A DNA stretch of 64,000 bases from Vicinamibacterales bacterium (GCA_958296065.1 CATQHX010000013.1:51397-115396); one strand, 5' to 3'. Positions 48,285-58,310 are shown, numbered from the stretch's first letter. Numbers and translations are program-made. Notes: a model not told the origin generated them from the letters alone.

Positions 48285-49699
48285 CAGCCGGCTCCGTGTG
48301 ACTCGATCCAGCGTTCCACGAGCGAGCGGGCTTCGCGCTCCCTCGCCACCGCCTCGTGCCGGGCCGTGCGGACCGCGAAGGCTCGCCGGCCGAGGGTTTC
48401 CATCCGTTCATCATCAAGGCGCGGCAGTACGACGCCGCCGACTCGAGTCTCGTCGAGATGCGGGATCGATGAGCCGAACGCTCGCGCTTTGAGTTGCCGG
48501 CGCCCGTACTCGGAGGAGAGGCCTGCCCACAGATAGCCGGCAGTCGCTTCGTTCGAGCAAAACAACCGGATGGCGTCTTCCGTCAAGACGCCATCCACAA
48601 TGTCACCGTGTGGCAAAGTCGCGTGCCCAATGATGCCGGAGAGCTGTCCAGAGCGTGGAACCAACACGGTCGTTTCGTGGACGAACAGGTCGTCGAGCCC
48701 CGTCGTTCGCCTCGACAAAAGATAGCTGGCATCGGGATCCGCACGCATGAGCGCGGAAGTGCCGAAAAAGGGCACGCCGTATCGAGGGTCGTCAACGCGA
48801 ATCCGCTTGAACATCGGTGGCCAGAACACACGGTCGGCGAGGTCTCCGACCGTCGTTCGTCTGTCCGCCGGCAGTGCGCGGAGCGGCTCCAGCACGGAAC
48901 GATGGTACCGACTGTGGAACAGGCCGTCCATCCGCCCGCCGAGCGCGCTCGCCCGTATCAGCGCCGTGTCGGGGCGCGCGCCGTCGTATCGGACGTCGAG
49001 CGGCGGCAGGCCAGCCGCCGCCTCGATCTCCCGCACCACTGCCCGCAACTCGGTGGACGCCTGTGTTCGGAGATCCGCCGCCTCGGTCACCAGACGATGC
49101 GCTTCCTCCTGAATGGCGTCCGGCGCGAGCGGCACCGGCAAAAATGTGAGGTGCTCGGGCTCGATGTGCTGAATGATGGCGCCGTACGTTGCTCCCACCA
49201 CCAGCGGAACCCCGAAAAGGCCGCTCAGAAAGGTGTACAGGTAGCCTGGACGAACCGCGTCCGGATTCGGCACGAGCTTGAGCACGTGTTCGGAAGACAA
49301 CAGACCGTCCATTTCTGCACGCGCGTACGACATGCGGCCTATAGTTCCCGACCGCGCTACGAGTGTCATGCCTTCCTCGATCCGCAGAGGCGCGAGCCGA
49401 GCCGACGTAGCATCTTTCCTGCGCAACAGGTCGGCGTACGTGAACTGTGCGTGCAATATGCTGCTGCTTGACAAGAAAGGCACCCCGCAATTTGGATCAG
49501 CGACATAGTTCCGCGCGAATAACGGCCCTTTGTAGATGCCGCCCTCGCGCCCGTACGTAAGCTCCCGAAGCTCGACACAGCGGACTGGCAGGCGCTCCAG
49601 GAGCGCCTTCGCCTCCATCGCCCCCGAAAGGTACGGTCCGCAATCGAGACGCCGACCTTGCCGCTCCAGCAACGCGCTAGGCACGAGCTTTTCCTTCAC
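48284..49699 (-). CDS. mad5: MAD5-type restriction specificity (S) subunit
   Basis: This 471-aa protein carries two target-recognition domains in the manner of type I HsdS. Each is followed by a conserved helix region that spaces the two domains (EEAHRLVTEAADLRTQASTE in the middle and RTARHEAVAREREARSLVER at the end). LTFLPVPLAP and VVLPRLDDERM are the usual lead-ins to those helices. It determines which DNA sequence the partner methyltransferase(s) modify. The start overlaps the upstream methyltransferase stop by 4 bp, and the gene is intact. The target sequence cannot be told from the protein by eye. Confidence 0.85.
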   Translation of the reverse strand: MKEKLVPSALLERQGRRLDCGPYLSGAMEAKALLERLPVRCVELRELTYGREGGIYKGPLFARNYVADPNCGVPFLSSSSILHAQFTYADLLRRKDATSARLAPLRIEEGMTLVARSGTIGRMSYARAEMDGLLSSEHVLKLVPNPDAVRPGYLYTFLSGLFGVPLVVGATYGAIIQHIEPEHLTFLPVPLAPDAIQEEAHRLVTEAADLRTQASTELRAVVREIEAAAGLPPLDVRYDGARPDTALIRASALGGRMDGLFHSRYHRSVLEPLRALPADRRTTVGDLADRVFWPPMFKRIRVDDPRYGVPFFGTSALMRADPDASYLLSRRTTGLDDLFVHETTVLVPRSGQLSGIIGHATLPHGDIVDGVLTEDAIRLFCSNEATAGYLWAGLSSEYGRRQLKARAFGSSIPHLDETRVGGVVLPRLDDERMETLGRRAFAVRTARHEAVAREREARSLVERWIESHGAG

Positions 49700-51720
49700 G
49701 GTGCTCGCCGCCCCCCTTCGACGAACGCGCGGTAGCGCCGGGCGACTATCGGCAGCTCGTCATCCACGTGGCGCCGCCGGCGCCGAACGGTTCGGGAGTG
49801 GACGCGGCCGGCAGTTCGTACACGCTCGACAATCTCGTCGTCGAAGACCAGTTCTTCTCCATCCGGCGCCCGCTCGAACAGCCGGTTGCCGCGGGCATCG
49901 ACGCCAGCGCGGTCCACGGCCGCCATGAAGACCCAGTAGTCGGGGTGCGGGGTACGGATCAACTCTTCGTCGCTCCTGCGCCGCAGCACCAGCAGGCTCG
50001 GCAATGCCGGCGTCAGGCGGTAGTCCTTCAGCGTCACCTTGAACGGGTCCACTGGAAGATCCACGCTCGCGAGGACCTCGCAATGGCGCAGGATCCACCA
50101 CCGAACGTGCTCGTCGCCGGGGTTGCCGAGCAATCCGTCCGGCAGCAGGATCGCGATGCGCCCCGTGCCCGGCCGCGCCCAACGCCATGCCCGTTCGAGG
50201 AACAGCACCTCGGGCGGCACGCCGCCGGTCCGTATCGCGCCGGTATTCACGAAGTGGCCCTCGTCGTGGCGGGTCCAGACGTGGCCGAGGTCGTAGCGGC
50301 GCAGGATCGTTTCGTCGCCGACGGTCTCCCGTGTACTGAACCACGGATTCGTGATCACGACGTCCATGCTGCCGTCCGGCGCGGATGCGCGCGCGCGTTC
50401 CAGATCATCGAGCTCGCCGTCGGGAAACGTCCGGGCGTCGATGCGGTAGATGTCGCCCGGGTGACCCGACGTGAGCAGGACGTTCAAGCGCGCCGCCACC
50501 ACGAGCCCCGGGTTCATGTCGCAGCCGAACACCCGCTCGGCGGCCCATAGCCCGGTTCGCTCCTGAGCCGCTTGAAGCTGTTCCCGGGTTGCGGTGTACG
50601 GCGTCGCCCCAGCGTCCTCGAGGAATCTATCGAACCGATACGCCGCGGCCGTGGCCAGGAAGGTCCCCGTTCCGCAAGACCCGTCGAACACCCGCTCATC
50701 CGGTCCAGGGTCGAGCATCGCCACGGCCATATCCGCGACGTTGAGCGGGGTCGGATAGCGGCCTTCCTTGCCGTCCATGGTGGACCGGGCGCCGGATCGG
50801 AACGCAGCGATGCGGCTCCTCGGGAGGCTTTCCGCCAGCGAGTAGCGGGCCAGTTCGGTGACGACGCGCGCCGTCTGGTTCGCGTCGAGATGGCCGAGAT
50901 CCCAGCCGTGAAGAAGCACATCCGGTCGTGTTGCTCTGGCATCCTCGAAGCATGCGTCGACGCGTTCCCTGATCGCACGTTGGCCCTCGGCCTCGAACGG
51001 CTCTTCCCCGCGGACCCAGACACGGCGAAGGCCCTCCGGTTGCGTCTCGTCGTGGAGCTTCGCCAAGAGCAGCGCGCCGAGCGGCTTGAATGCATCGACG
51101 CCCAACTGGAGGTTGCGCGTCAGATACTGGTGGCAGCGTCCGAGCGCCGTCTCCAGATCCTCGGGGTCGGCGGCAACCTGGGTCGCACCACCGTCCCGCA
51201 TGACGTCCGCTGTCCGCTCGCCCGGCGCGGGCCACGCCCCGATGTTGACGTAACGGGTCTCGAAGGTCGTCTCCACAACGCGAACGAAGAACTCCTCGTG
51301 GCCGTTCGTCCACATGCCGAGGTGGCAAGCAGGGAACAGGTCCAGTTTCCCGTAGAGCTTACGCAGGTCCGTCGCCGCGTCCTGCGGGCTCCGCAGCTTT
51401 TCGCGCGGCTTCTGCGGCTGGCAGACGATCACGCGCTCCACGTGTTCGTCGAGCGCCTCCTGGCCGCGCCGCAAGATGATGACGTCGACCTTCTGCTGGC
51501 GCTTCCCCTTCGTCGTCGGATGGAAGTCGGTCCCTATGTCCCGGCGGTCGAAGCCATACGTTTCTATGAGCTGGCGGAGCACCTGCTGCACGAGCCGGTT
51601 CTTGGACGTCGACCGGATGTCTGCGCCCGTGAGTACGTCGATCAGCGTCTCCGGGCCGCCGGGTTCTTCCGCGTCGTTTCCCGTGACCTGTTCGTCGGCT
51701 CCGTCGAGGTCGCCGTTCAT
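49696..51720 (-). CDS. Second adenine-specific DNA methyltransferase of the MADS-like locus
   Basis: This 674-aa N6-adenine methyltransferase has a restriction-type N-terminal domain (KVDVIIL, RVIVCQPQ) that binds or once cut DNA. It is followed by a gamma-type methylase with motif I at 346-353 (DGSCGTGT) and motif IV NPWF at 458-461. A second methyltransferase with a similar N-terminal domain lies three genes upstream (53105-55187). The frame is open, so it could supply the modification activity if that gene is dead. It sits 16 bp after the 258-aa gene and overlaps the S subunit. I recall only one methyltransferase in the described MADS, so this looks like an added or duplicated gene. Confidence 0.8.
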   Translation of the reverse strand: MNGDLDGADEQVTGNDAEEPGGPETLIDVLTGADIRSTSKNRLVQQVLRQLIETYGFDRRDIGTDFHPTTKGKRQQKVDVIILRRGQEALDEHVERVIVCQPQKPREKLRSPQDAATDLRKLYGKLDLFPACHLGMWTNGHEEFFVRVVETTFETRYVNIGAWPAPGERTADVMRDGGATQVAADPEDLETALGRCHQYLTRNLQLGVDAFKPLGALLLAKLHDETQPEGLRRVWVRGEEPFEAEGQRAIRERVDACFEDARATRPDVLLHGWDLGHLDANQTARVVTELARYSLAESLPRSRIAAFRSGARSTMDGKEGRYPTPLNVADMAVAMLDPGPDERVFDGSCGTGTFLATAAAYRFDRFLEDAGATPYTATREQLQAAQERTGLWAAERVFGCDMNPGLVVAARLNVLLTSGHPGDIYRIDARTFPDGELDDLERARASAPDGSMDVVITNPWFSTRETVGDETILRRYDLGHVWTRHDEGHFVNTGAIRTGGVPPEVLFLERAWRWARPGTGRIAILLPDGLLGNPGDEHVRWWILRHCEVLASVDLPVDPFKVTLKDYRLTPALPSLLVLRRRSDEELIRTPHPDYWVFMAAVDRAGVDARGNRLFERAPDGEELVFDDEIVERVRTAGRVHSRTVRRRRRHVDDELPIVARRYRAFVEGGRRAP

Positions 51721-51736
51721 GCGTCGAGATCCTCCT

Positions 51737-52513
51737 TCATCCCGAGATGGCCTCGTTCAGGAAGCGCGTGATGCGATCGCGGTTCGCGGTCAGACTGGAG
51801 AACTGCTTCTCGCATACGTCGGTGAAGCGCGCGAGTACCTTGCGGTTGATCGACTCCTGATCTTCGAAAACAGCCAGGGACCGGAACGAGAGCCCCCATT
51901 TCTCGAACTGGAGCAGCGCGATGGTCGCGTCTCGCGTCCGGCCGTCGCTGCCGAGCGCGTGCACGAACAACGGCCGCGGCATGCCGTTGACCCGGCAGTC
52001 GACCACGTACATCCCATGGGGATCATGCGTGGGATCGCTCCAGGAGAAACGCACGCGTTCTTCCGGCAGCGTCTCGCTCAGAAGGGCCCGGAAATCCTCC
52101 ATGAAGGTCGACCTGACGCGTTCCCGAGACAGGTATGACACGTCGGAAATCCTGAGTAGCGCCTGGACGAACGAATACAGCGCGTCCCCGTAGCGCGAAT
52201 CCGGTACGTCGAGCACCAGTTCGCCGTCGCGATCCTCGACATGAAACAGGGACAGGGCGTTTGAGATGATCTTCTGGCGTGTCCCCGTGTGCAGATCCCT
52301 TTCGTCGAGGTCGTATGTGAGGTGCATATACGTATGCGCTTCGTCCGTGAGCACCCACTGCGGCCCCTCCTTCTTGAGGACGATCGCCAGATGGTCGCCG
52401 TCGTCGAACAGAAAAGGAGTCATCACGCGGTAACGGTCCACGCCCTCCGCCGCGAGCCGGATCTGCGCGGATACCTTGTCGCGAAAGTTCCGTTCGATGG
52501 ATTCGACAGTCAT
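51737..52513 (-). CDS. DUF1828/DUF1829-like small MADS protein (probable MAD4)
   Basis: This 258-aa protein's N-terminal part matches DUF1828 ([12 protein letters not shown] with [12 protein letters not shown]) and its C-terminal part DUF1829 ([20 protein letters not shown]). Proteins with this pair are often found in defence or toxin-antitoxin contexts, but the activity is unknown to me. It overlaps the 165-aa gene by 4 bp and sits 16 bp before the second methyltransferase. The number MAD4 is given by order only. Confidence 0.72.
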   Translation of the reverse strand: MTVESIERNFRDKVSAQIRLAAEGVDRYRVMTPFLFDDGDHLAIVLKKEGPQWVLTDEAHTYMHLTYDLDERDLHTGTRQKIISNALSLFHVEDRDGELVLDVPDSRYGDALYSFVQALLRISDVSYLSRERVRSTFMEDFRALLSETLPEERVRFSWSDPTHDPHGMYVVDCRVNGMPRPLFVHALGSDGRTRDATIALLQFEKWGLSFRSLAVFEDQESINRKVLARFTDVCEKQFSSLTANRDRITRFLNEAISG

Positions 52514-53007
52514 CTCAGACCTCCCTCGACTTGGTCGAAGAGATCGCCTTGCGCCTTCGGTGGAACGCTGAAATTCGCGTCCGCGAACAGGCAGTCGAGC
52601 GCGCCATAAAAGTCTCCGTAACGATCGGTCGGTCGGGCGTACGCGTCTTCTCGCGCCCCGATCGCCTGGTAGCGCTCGGTCGCCAAGTGGATGTGAAAGT
52701 CGTAGAACCTGTCGTTCTCAATGGTGTTGGTGTGTTGGTGACTCCTGCCGTTGTAGCGGCGCAGCCGGAACACCTGTGTGGATTGCGGAACCAGAATGGC
52801 CAGGATGACGGAAAAATCGAGGCCGTTGATTCGGTTCTGCCGGAGCATCAACCGGAATCCGGTCCCGGCCTCGCCGGTGAGGTCCAAGTGCTGCTCGTCG
52901 TGACCCCGCTTCGCCTTCATGCGCGTGCGGTCGCGCCAAGTCGACGGCAGCGGCTTGCGTTCCTGCACCAGGGCGTCTATCTGCTCGTCCGTGTAGGTCA
53001 CGGCCAT
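52510..53007 (-). CDS. Small MADS protein (probable MAD3)
   Basis: This encodes 165 residues. [20 protein letters not shown] is followed by a mostly beta middle ([20 protein letters not shown], then [15 protein letters not shown]) and a short tail. The fold is not recognised. It sits 97 bp after the first methyltransferase gene and overlaps the next gene by 4 bp. The MAD3 label is by order. Confidence 0.65.
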   Translation of the reverse strand: MAVTYTDEQIDALVQERKPLPSTWRDRTRMKAKRGHDEQHLDLTGEAGTGFRLMLRQNRINGLDFSVILAILVPQSTQVFRLRRYNGRSHQHTNTIENDRFYDFHIHLATERYQAIGAREDAYARPTDRYGDFYGALDCLFADANFSVPPKAQGDLFDQVEGGLR

Positions 53008-53104
53008 CGGGTACTCCGACGTTTCCGCACCGTTGGATTCTCCTCAGGTCCAACGGTGGCCGGCCAGCCGATGGCGTGCTCACGCTCGCCGTTCCGAATA
53101 CTGC

Positions 53105-55187
53105 TCATGCCCGGGGCTCCGGATGCTTCCGCCTGAAAGCGTGGTAGCGCTCCGCGATCTCCGGCAGGTCGTCGTCGACAATCCGCTTCTTGCGCCGGAG
53201 CGTGCGCGTGACCCGGCGTCCGTTCACGATGACGGTCTCGGATTCTTCATCGGTCCGGATGATCTCCTCCCCCTCGGGTGAACGCCGGTACAGCGTGTTG
53301 CCGCGCCGGTCGAAGCCGACCTTCTCCGCGACCGCCATGAAGATCGAATAATCGGCGCCGCCGCTTATCGCCTCGCGCGTCATCACCTCGTCCGGCTTCT
53401 TCTTCAGAAACAGCAGGCTGGTGAGGATGTTAACGTTGGCTTCGACGATGAAGGTCTCCACCGGCAGGTCAACGCTGGCCAGCACCCAGGTGTGGCGCAG
53501 AATCCAGTAGCGGATGTACTCCGCGGCCGGGTTGCCGAGGATCCCGTCGGGCAGGACGATGCCCATGCGTCCACCCGGTTTCAGCCAGTCGATGCAGCGC
53601 TCGATGAACAGGATCTCGGGCGCGACGCTGCCGTGCAGTCGTCCCGTGTTCCGAAAGCTCCCATCCTCGGTCCGTTCCCACACGTGCGCGAGATCGAAGT
53701 GGTCCAGGATGTTCGCGTCGGTGATCGGAATCGTCGACCCGAACGGTGGATTGGTCATCACCACGTCGGCGGTCACGAGCCGCAGATCCCTGCGCGCCGA
53801 CTTCACACCCGGCAGATGGCCCTCCGGGAACTCCAGGGAATTGAGGGTGGTAGAGGTGGCCCCTGCCGTCGCCCGCCATCACCATGTTCATCTGGCTGGC
53901 CCGGATCAAGAAAGGGTCGAAGTCGCAGCCGAAGACCTGTTTCGACGCATATCGCCGCAACCGCTTGTTCAGCGACTCGAACTCCTCGGATGTCTCGACT
54001 TCTGCACTGACCTGCTCCTCTTCGCGAAACCGCTTCATCCGATGCGCCAAGGCGGCCACCAGGAACCCGCCGGTGCCGCACGCCGGATCCAGCACGCGTT
54101 CATCTTCCCGCGGGTCGAGGATCTCGACGACCAGCCGAATGGCGCCGCGCGGCGTGAAGTACTGGCCGCGGTCGCCGCGCAGGTTGGTGCCGACGATCTC
54201 CTGGTAGGCGGCGCCCTTGGCGTCGACGTCGATGCGGGCGAACTCGTACTTCGACAGCTCTGAGATCATGAACGCCAGGGCGCGGTCCGACAGGCTGATC
54301 TCTTCGTTGCCGTTGAAGATGGACTTGAATTCCCGCTTCACTTCGCCGAAGAGCGGCTCGATGCGCTTCCTGATCGCCCGGCGGCCGCCGTCCGTGAACT
54401 GCTCCGTCGGACCGGCCCAGAAGCGACGGTGGCCCCGGCGCGTCCGCTCGTCGTACATCTTGCAGAAGATGAGGTAGAGGAACTGCCAGAACGCCGCGTC
54501 CTTCGGCATGCCTTCGTTGCCGTGGATGAAGTTGTGGCAGCGGCGGAACGCGGTGCGAAGCATCTCCGGGTCGGCCCGTCGCGCCCGCGCCCGCGACAGC
54601 ACGTTGCGGTCATCGATAGATTCGTCGACCGGAGGCCAGTCGCCGATCGGTTCGGCGTCCACCTGGAACTTCGTCGCCTTCCTGCGAAGGAAGAAGAACT
54701 CCAGGCCGTTGGTCCACAGGGCGTAGCGGCAGGCCTCGATCTCCTCGAAGAACGGCTTGACCTCGGCGATGTCCTGCGCGGCCTGCTCGTAGTCGCGCAT
54801 CTTCACGGCGCCGCGCCGGTTCTGCTTGGGTTCGGGGCGGCACACGACGACGCGCTGGACGTTCTCGGGCTCGTGTGCCTCGCCCGTGCCGAAGATCGCG
54901 ATGTCCACCCGCCGGCGCCGGCCCCCGACCGACACGGGGAAGTCCGCCGCCATGTCCTCTACGGAGATCCCGTACTCGTGGAAGAGCGCGCGGGCGATCC
55001 GCTGCCGGACCAGCTCCTTGGGCGTCTCCTTGACTTGCTTCGTGTCCGAAATGAAGTCGAGGACGAACCCGTCGCGGACGACGTCGGTCGGGGGCGCCGC
55101 GTCCGGCGCTGCAATCGCCTCGTTGACGGCGCTAGGCTCGCCGGGCGTTCTTCGCTGACGCGTCCTGGTGAGGGGCCCTCGGCTCAT
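53105..55187 (-). pseudogene. mad2: MAD2-type adenine-specific methyltransferase, frameshifted
   Basis: This N6-adenine methyltransferase starts at 55187. The N-terminal restriction-like domain (RRRVDIAIFG, VVVCRPEP) is followed by a helical region, motif I DPACGTGG (367-374) and SQMNMVMAGDG. The frame then changes near 53843 (an extra base within CCCTC on the coding strand) before NSLEFPEGHLPGV and motif IV NPPFG. The break therefore lies between the S-adenosylmethionine-binding and catalytic motifs and would kill the enzyme unless it is a sequence error. It is divergent from the regulator at 55343. Confidence 0.78.
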
Positions 55188-55342
55188 GTGCGGCGGTGCT
55201 CTTCGATGGGAGATCGCTTCCAGCTTCGCCGGGGCGGCGGCTCAGACGTCTGGGGGCCAATCGTACACAAGCAGGCTTGACTTGGGCTACCGCACCGCGT
55301 TATGTGTTGCGCGACAGTAAACGCTCTGCGGAGGCCACAGCG
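55188..55342. promoter_or_regulatory. Divergent promoter region between the regulator and the operon
   Basis: These 155 bp separate two divergent starts. For the regulator, TTGACT (55277-55282) and a -10-like TATGTG at 55301 with 18-bp spacing form a candidate promoter. The sequence is long enough for a second promoter for the operon. No strong palindromic operator stands out. Confidence 0.45.
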
Positions 55343-55744
55343 ATGACGAAGAGTTTCGGGGGCACGATTCGGGAACTGCGGGAGGCGCAGAAAATGGGTC
55401 TGCGTGTCGCGGCGGAGCGGCTGGAGATCTCGCCCGCGTATCTCAGCCGCATCGAACGGGGCAAGGAACGCCCGCCGAAGCCGGCGCTTGTGAAGCGTAT
55501 CGCGACGCTGCTTGGTGGCGACCCGGACGTGCTGTTCCGTCTCGCGGAGAGCACGGATCCGGATCTCGCCGCGTACATCCACGACGTGCCACGCGTCCCG
55601 GAGTTCCTGCGCACGGCGAAGGAGATGAACCTGACGGCGGAAGACTTCGACGTGCTGATCGAAGAGGTCAAGAGGCATCGCCGCCCCGGGCGACCTACCG
55701 TCGGCCAGACGAGCCAATCGGAGGGCGGCGACGGGCGAGCTTGA
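55343..55744 (+). CDS. mad1: MAD1-type XRE-family helix-turn-helix regulator
   Basis: This 133-aa DNA-binding protein has a Cro/C1-type helix-turn-helix at about 7-62 (GLRVAAERLEISPAYLSRIE), followed by a short helical tail that may dimerise. ATG 55343 has GGAGG 8-9 nt upstream. Divergent placement directly beside the first gene of the operon, and its presence in MADS, suggest that it controls expression of the defence genes. Codon use and length look normal. Confidence 0.82.
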   Translation: MTKSFGGTIRELREAQKMGLRVAAERLEISPAYLSRIERGKERPPKPALVKRIATLLGGDPDVLFRLAESTDPDLAAYIHDVPRVPEFLRTAKEMNLTAEDFDVLIEEVKRHRRPGRPTVGQTSQSEGGDGRA

Positions 55745-56059
55745 CACGGTCGGTTGAGTGGTCCGTTCCCGTATGACATCGTCGGCAACGTCATGCCGGT
55801 CCCGGTCGTCCTGCTGTTCTTTCGTCCACCCCCCGTTCTGCGACGGAGGTACAGAACGACGCACCGAACCATCCTACCGTGCGTCTCGCGTCCAAGTGCC
55901 GGCGCGTCGCCCGATCGGAGTCGAGCCGTCAGCGCGAGCCCTTGGCCCGCCCGTCAACCCGCAGAGCGTTCGGGGCGAACGCTGCTCTGGAAAACTACGT
56001 GAGCCGGCGGCCGGCAGTTGGGCAGGCACGACGCAGACTGGGAGGCCGGCGGCCTACCG
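55745..56059. other. Non-coding stretch
   Basis: Nothing is supported between the regulator and the Calx-beta remnant. Confidence 0.35.
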
Positions 56060-56745
56060 TCCGCCTACCAACATGATGTACATGCCGCTGTCATGGCCTT
56101 CCTTACCGCCCCGCCCGCCATCGCCAGCGTCGGCGTCTCGCGATTCCCGATCGTGCCGGTTGCGGTCGCCTTTCCCAGTCTGCGCGCCTGACGCGTTGGG
56201 CATCGTCACCGTGAGTGTTTCCGCGCTCTCGTTCTCGTTGTCGTCTGCGATCGCCACCGAGATCGCCTTGCTGGTCTCCCCCGCGCTGAGCTCAGCGTTC
56301 CGCTCTTGCTCGTGTAGTCGTCGCCGGCCGCGCCGGTACCGTCGGCCGTCGCGTAGTCGACGGTCACCGTCGCAGTCGCCGCCTTGCCGAGCGTGACGGT
56401 GAAGACGATGGAGCTGTTCTCCTCCTCGGTGCCGCTTCCGCCGCCGATGTTCATTGTCGTTGGTGCGGCCGCGACCGTGGTCGTCTGGGCGCTGGTCAGC
56501 GTCTCGCTCGTGCCTTCGTCGTCAATGAAGGTGACCTTCACCTTGATGGTCTTTCCGACCTCGGCGTCGGTCAGCGTGTAGCTCGATTCGGTCCCTTCGT
56601 CGATGTCCGCGTCGTTTCGTTCCATCGTGCGCGATCCACTGTTCCCGATACCATCAGTGCGCCCGTTGGCGCAGTGTTGGTGTCGGCCGGCGGCCAGGTC
56701 ACGCCCGGGTCGGTCTGTTACTCGCACGCCGGCGGGCGGCCTCAC
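56060..56745 (-). pseudogene. Calx-beta surface-protein fragment
   Basis: The minus strand carries a repeat of the type DEGTESSYTLTDAEVGKTIK with KVKVTFIDDEGTSETLTSAQ, a common extracellular tandem-repeat unit, followed by a Calx-beta domain (IVFTVTLGKAATATVTVDYA, GAAGDDYTSKSGTL). A frameshift near 56270-56290 leads to VAIADDNENESAETLTVTMP. N- and C-termini are missing. It is related in type to the genes at 906-4103 and 4345-7521. Confidence 0.65.
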
Positions 56746-56815
56746 CGCGCTCGAGGACCTGCGGGAGACCCGCTGCTACTAGCATGAGAAGAGCAATCAC
56801 AAGGAACCCACTCTT

Positions 56816-57562
56816 TCACTGCTTGCCGAAGATAGCCCACTGGACCGTCGCAATCAACACACCTGATAGCAAGCCAGTAACCAAACCAACCCAGAATTGC
56901 TGACCTATGCTAACGCCTAACGCGGCCAGAATCGCTCTCCGATCATCCTTGCTGAGTTCTGCCAGTCGTCTGTAGAAATCTGCTTCCGCCCGGGCCCGTT
57001 CTAAGTCCTTCTCCACTCTCGACAACGTCGCCATTTGCGAAGCGATTTGACTCTGCGCTTCGCGCCATAACCCCTCCAAGCTCTCCCGCTCACGACTGAC
57101 ACGCGCATGGAAATCATCGAAGGACTGCCGGAGCGAGCTAACGGCGGCCTGCACTCCGGGCCACGCGTCACCGTCCTTCCGCGGGACCGGTTCCGCGATC
57201 CAGCGACGTTGTATCGCACGCAACACGACCCCACCCAAAGCCGAGACAGTGGTCGCCCAAAAGAACAAACTCCAGATCAAAAACAGTAGCGCCGGGGACT
57301 CTCCCTGCCGCACCACTATTTCCCATGGCACGACTGGCAGCAACAAGACGGTAATCCCTGACAAGGCCAATTGGATCCTTCCGTGCCGTGGCGACACCCA
57401 ACGCACGGAGAGAGCTATCCAATAAAGGGCCAAAACCGGCACGCAAGTCAGTGCAGCGAAAATTGTAGCGTCTGAGGAACTGACGTGTCCCGCAGAGGCC
57501 GGTAAGAGAAGGCCTCCCGCCGCCCAGGCTAGCGGTAAGCAGATCGCGTATATCCTTCTCAT
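56816..57562 (-). CDS. Membrane protein with coiled coil
   Basis: This 248-aa protein has an N-terminal signal-like or first membrane segment and three more helices (IFAALTCVPVLALYWIALSV, QLALSGITVLLLPVV, ALLFLIWSLFFWATTVSALG). A charged coiled coil follows (about 125-200), then a final transmembrane segment (WVGLVTGLLSGVLIATVQWA). ATG 57562 is preceded by GGAGAG. The frame is open further upstream but without coding-like content. No enzymatic motif is visible. It lies just beyond the defence locus but on the other side of its regulator, so a link is speculative. Confidence 0.65.
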   Translation of the reverse strand: MRRIYAICLPLAWAAGGLLLPASAGHVSSSDATIFAALTCVPVLALYWIALSVRWVSPRHGRIQLALSGITVLLLPVVPWEIVVRQGESPALLFLIWSLFFWATTVSALGGVVLRAIQRRWIAEPVPRKDGDAWPGVQAAVSSLRQSFDDFHARVSRERESLEGLWREAQSQIASQMATLSRVEKDLERARAEADFYRRLAELSKDDRRAILAALGVSIGQQFWVGLVTGLLSGVLIATVQWAIFGKQ

Positions 57563-57891
57563 CGCTGACTCTCCAGGGTAAGTCCACTCGCCGCCACAGG
57601 TTCCATGTGGGGTTCCTGCATCGGCGGGAATCCCGCTCCCGGCGATGGACGGCACGCAACCGGAGTCTATGACGCCGCCAGTTCCGATTCGATGCCGCGG
57701 ATCCACCGGGAACGAGTGGCCGATCTGCGCTGCGTCGTCAACCCCGGTCCGGAGCAAGGTCCGCTGCGTTCCTCTTTGCGCTTTAGCCCGGAAAATTCTC
57801 GACGGGCCCCGATTTCGGTACAGACGCAAGAGCCCCCATGTGGTACAAGTGCAGTGCTGACAACAACTTGCACCACCACAGAGGCCCTTGC

Positions 57892-58250
57892 ATGACAACC
57901 GACACGATATCACAGACTGTCCTATTCCCGAACCTGTTCGGCAAACCCCTCGCCGCCCGCTTCGATCAACCGCACACCAGCTCCGACGGGGGCGCCGTGC
58001 TGCTGAAGGCCGCCGAGAAGGTGTACGGGCTGGTGGCCGGGTTCGTTTGCTCTCTGGTCGACCGGCGCGAACCCGGCAAGGTGCGGCACACGTCGGCGGA
58101 TCTGCTCGGCCAGCGGATCTTCGGCATCGCCTGCGGCCATCCCGACGGCAACGACGCCGAGCATCTGGCCGACGACCCCATCCACAAGCTGCTGCTCGGA
58201 CGCGACCCGGCGACCGGCGCTCCGCTGGCCTCGCAAACCGACGATCTCGC
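57892..58250 (+). pseudogene. IS1380-family transposase N-terminal fragment
   Basis: The start of an IS1380 transposase is clear: FDQPHTSSDGGAVLLKAAEK, RHTSADLLGQRIFGIACGHP and DGNDAEHLADDPIHKLLLGR. After about 120 residues it is fused to serine recombinase sequence. The DDE catalytic part is therefore absent. Confidence 0.8.
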
Positions 58251-58310
58251 GGTTCGAGAACTGCGCCACACGCACCGCGCTGTATCGGATGGGACACGAG
58301 CTGGCCACGC

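Noticed and set aside
36875..55744. BREX system
   Set aside because: Kinase and methyltransferases resemble PglW and PglX in part, but there is no BrxC-type ATPase, PglZ phosphatase, BrxA or BrxB; an S subunit and a HerA-like ATPase are present instead.
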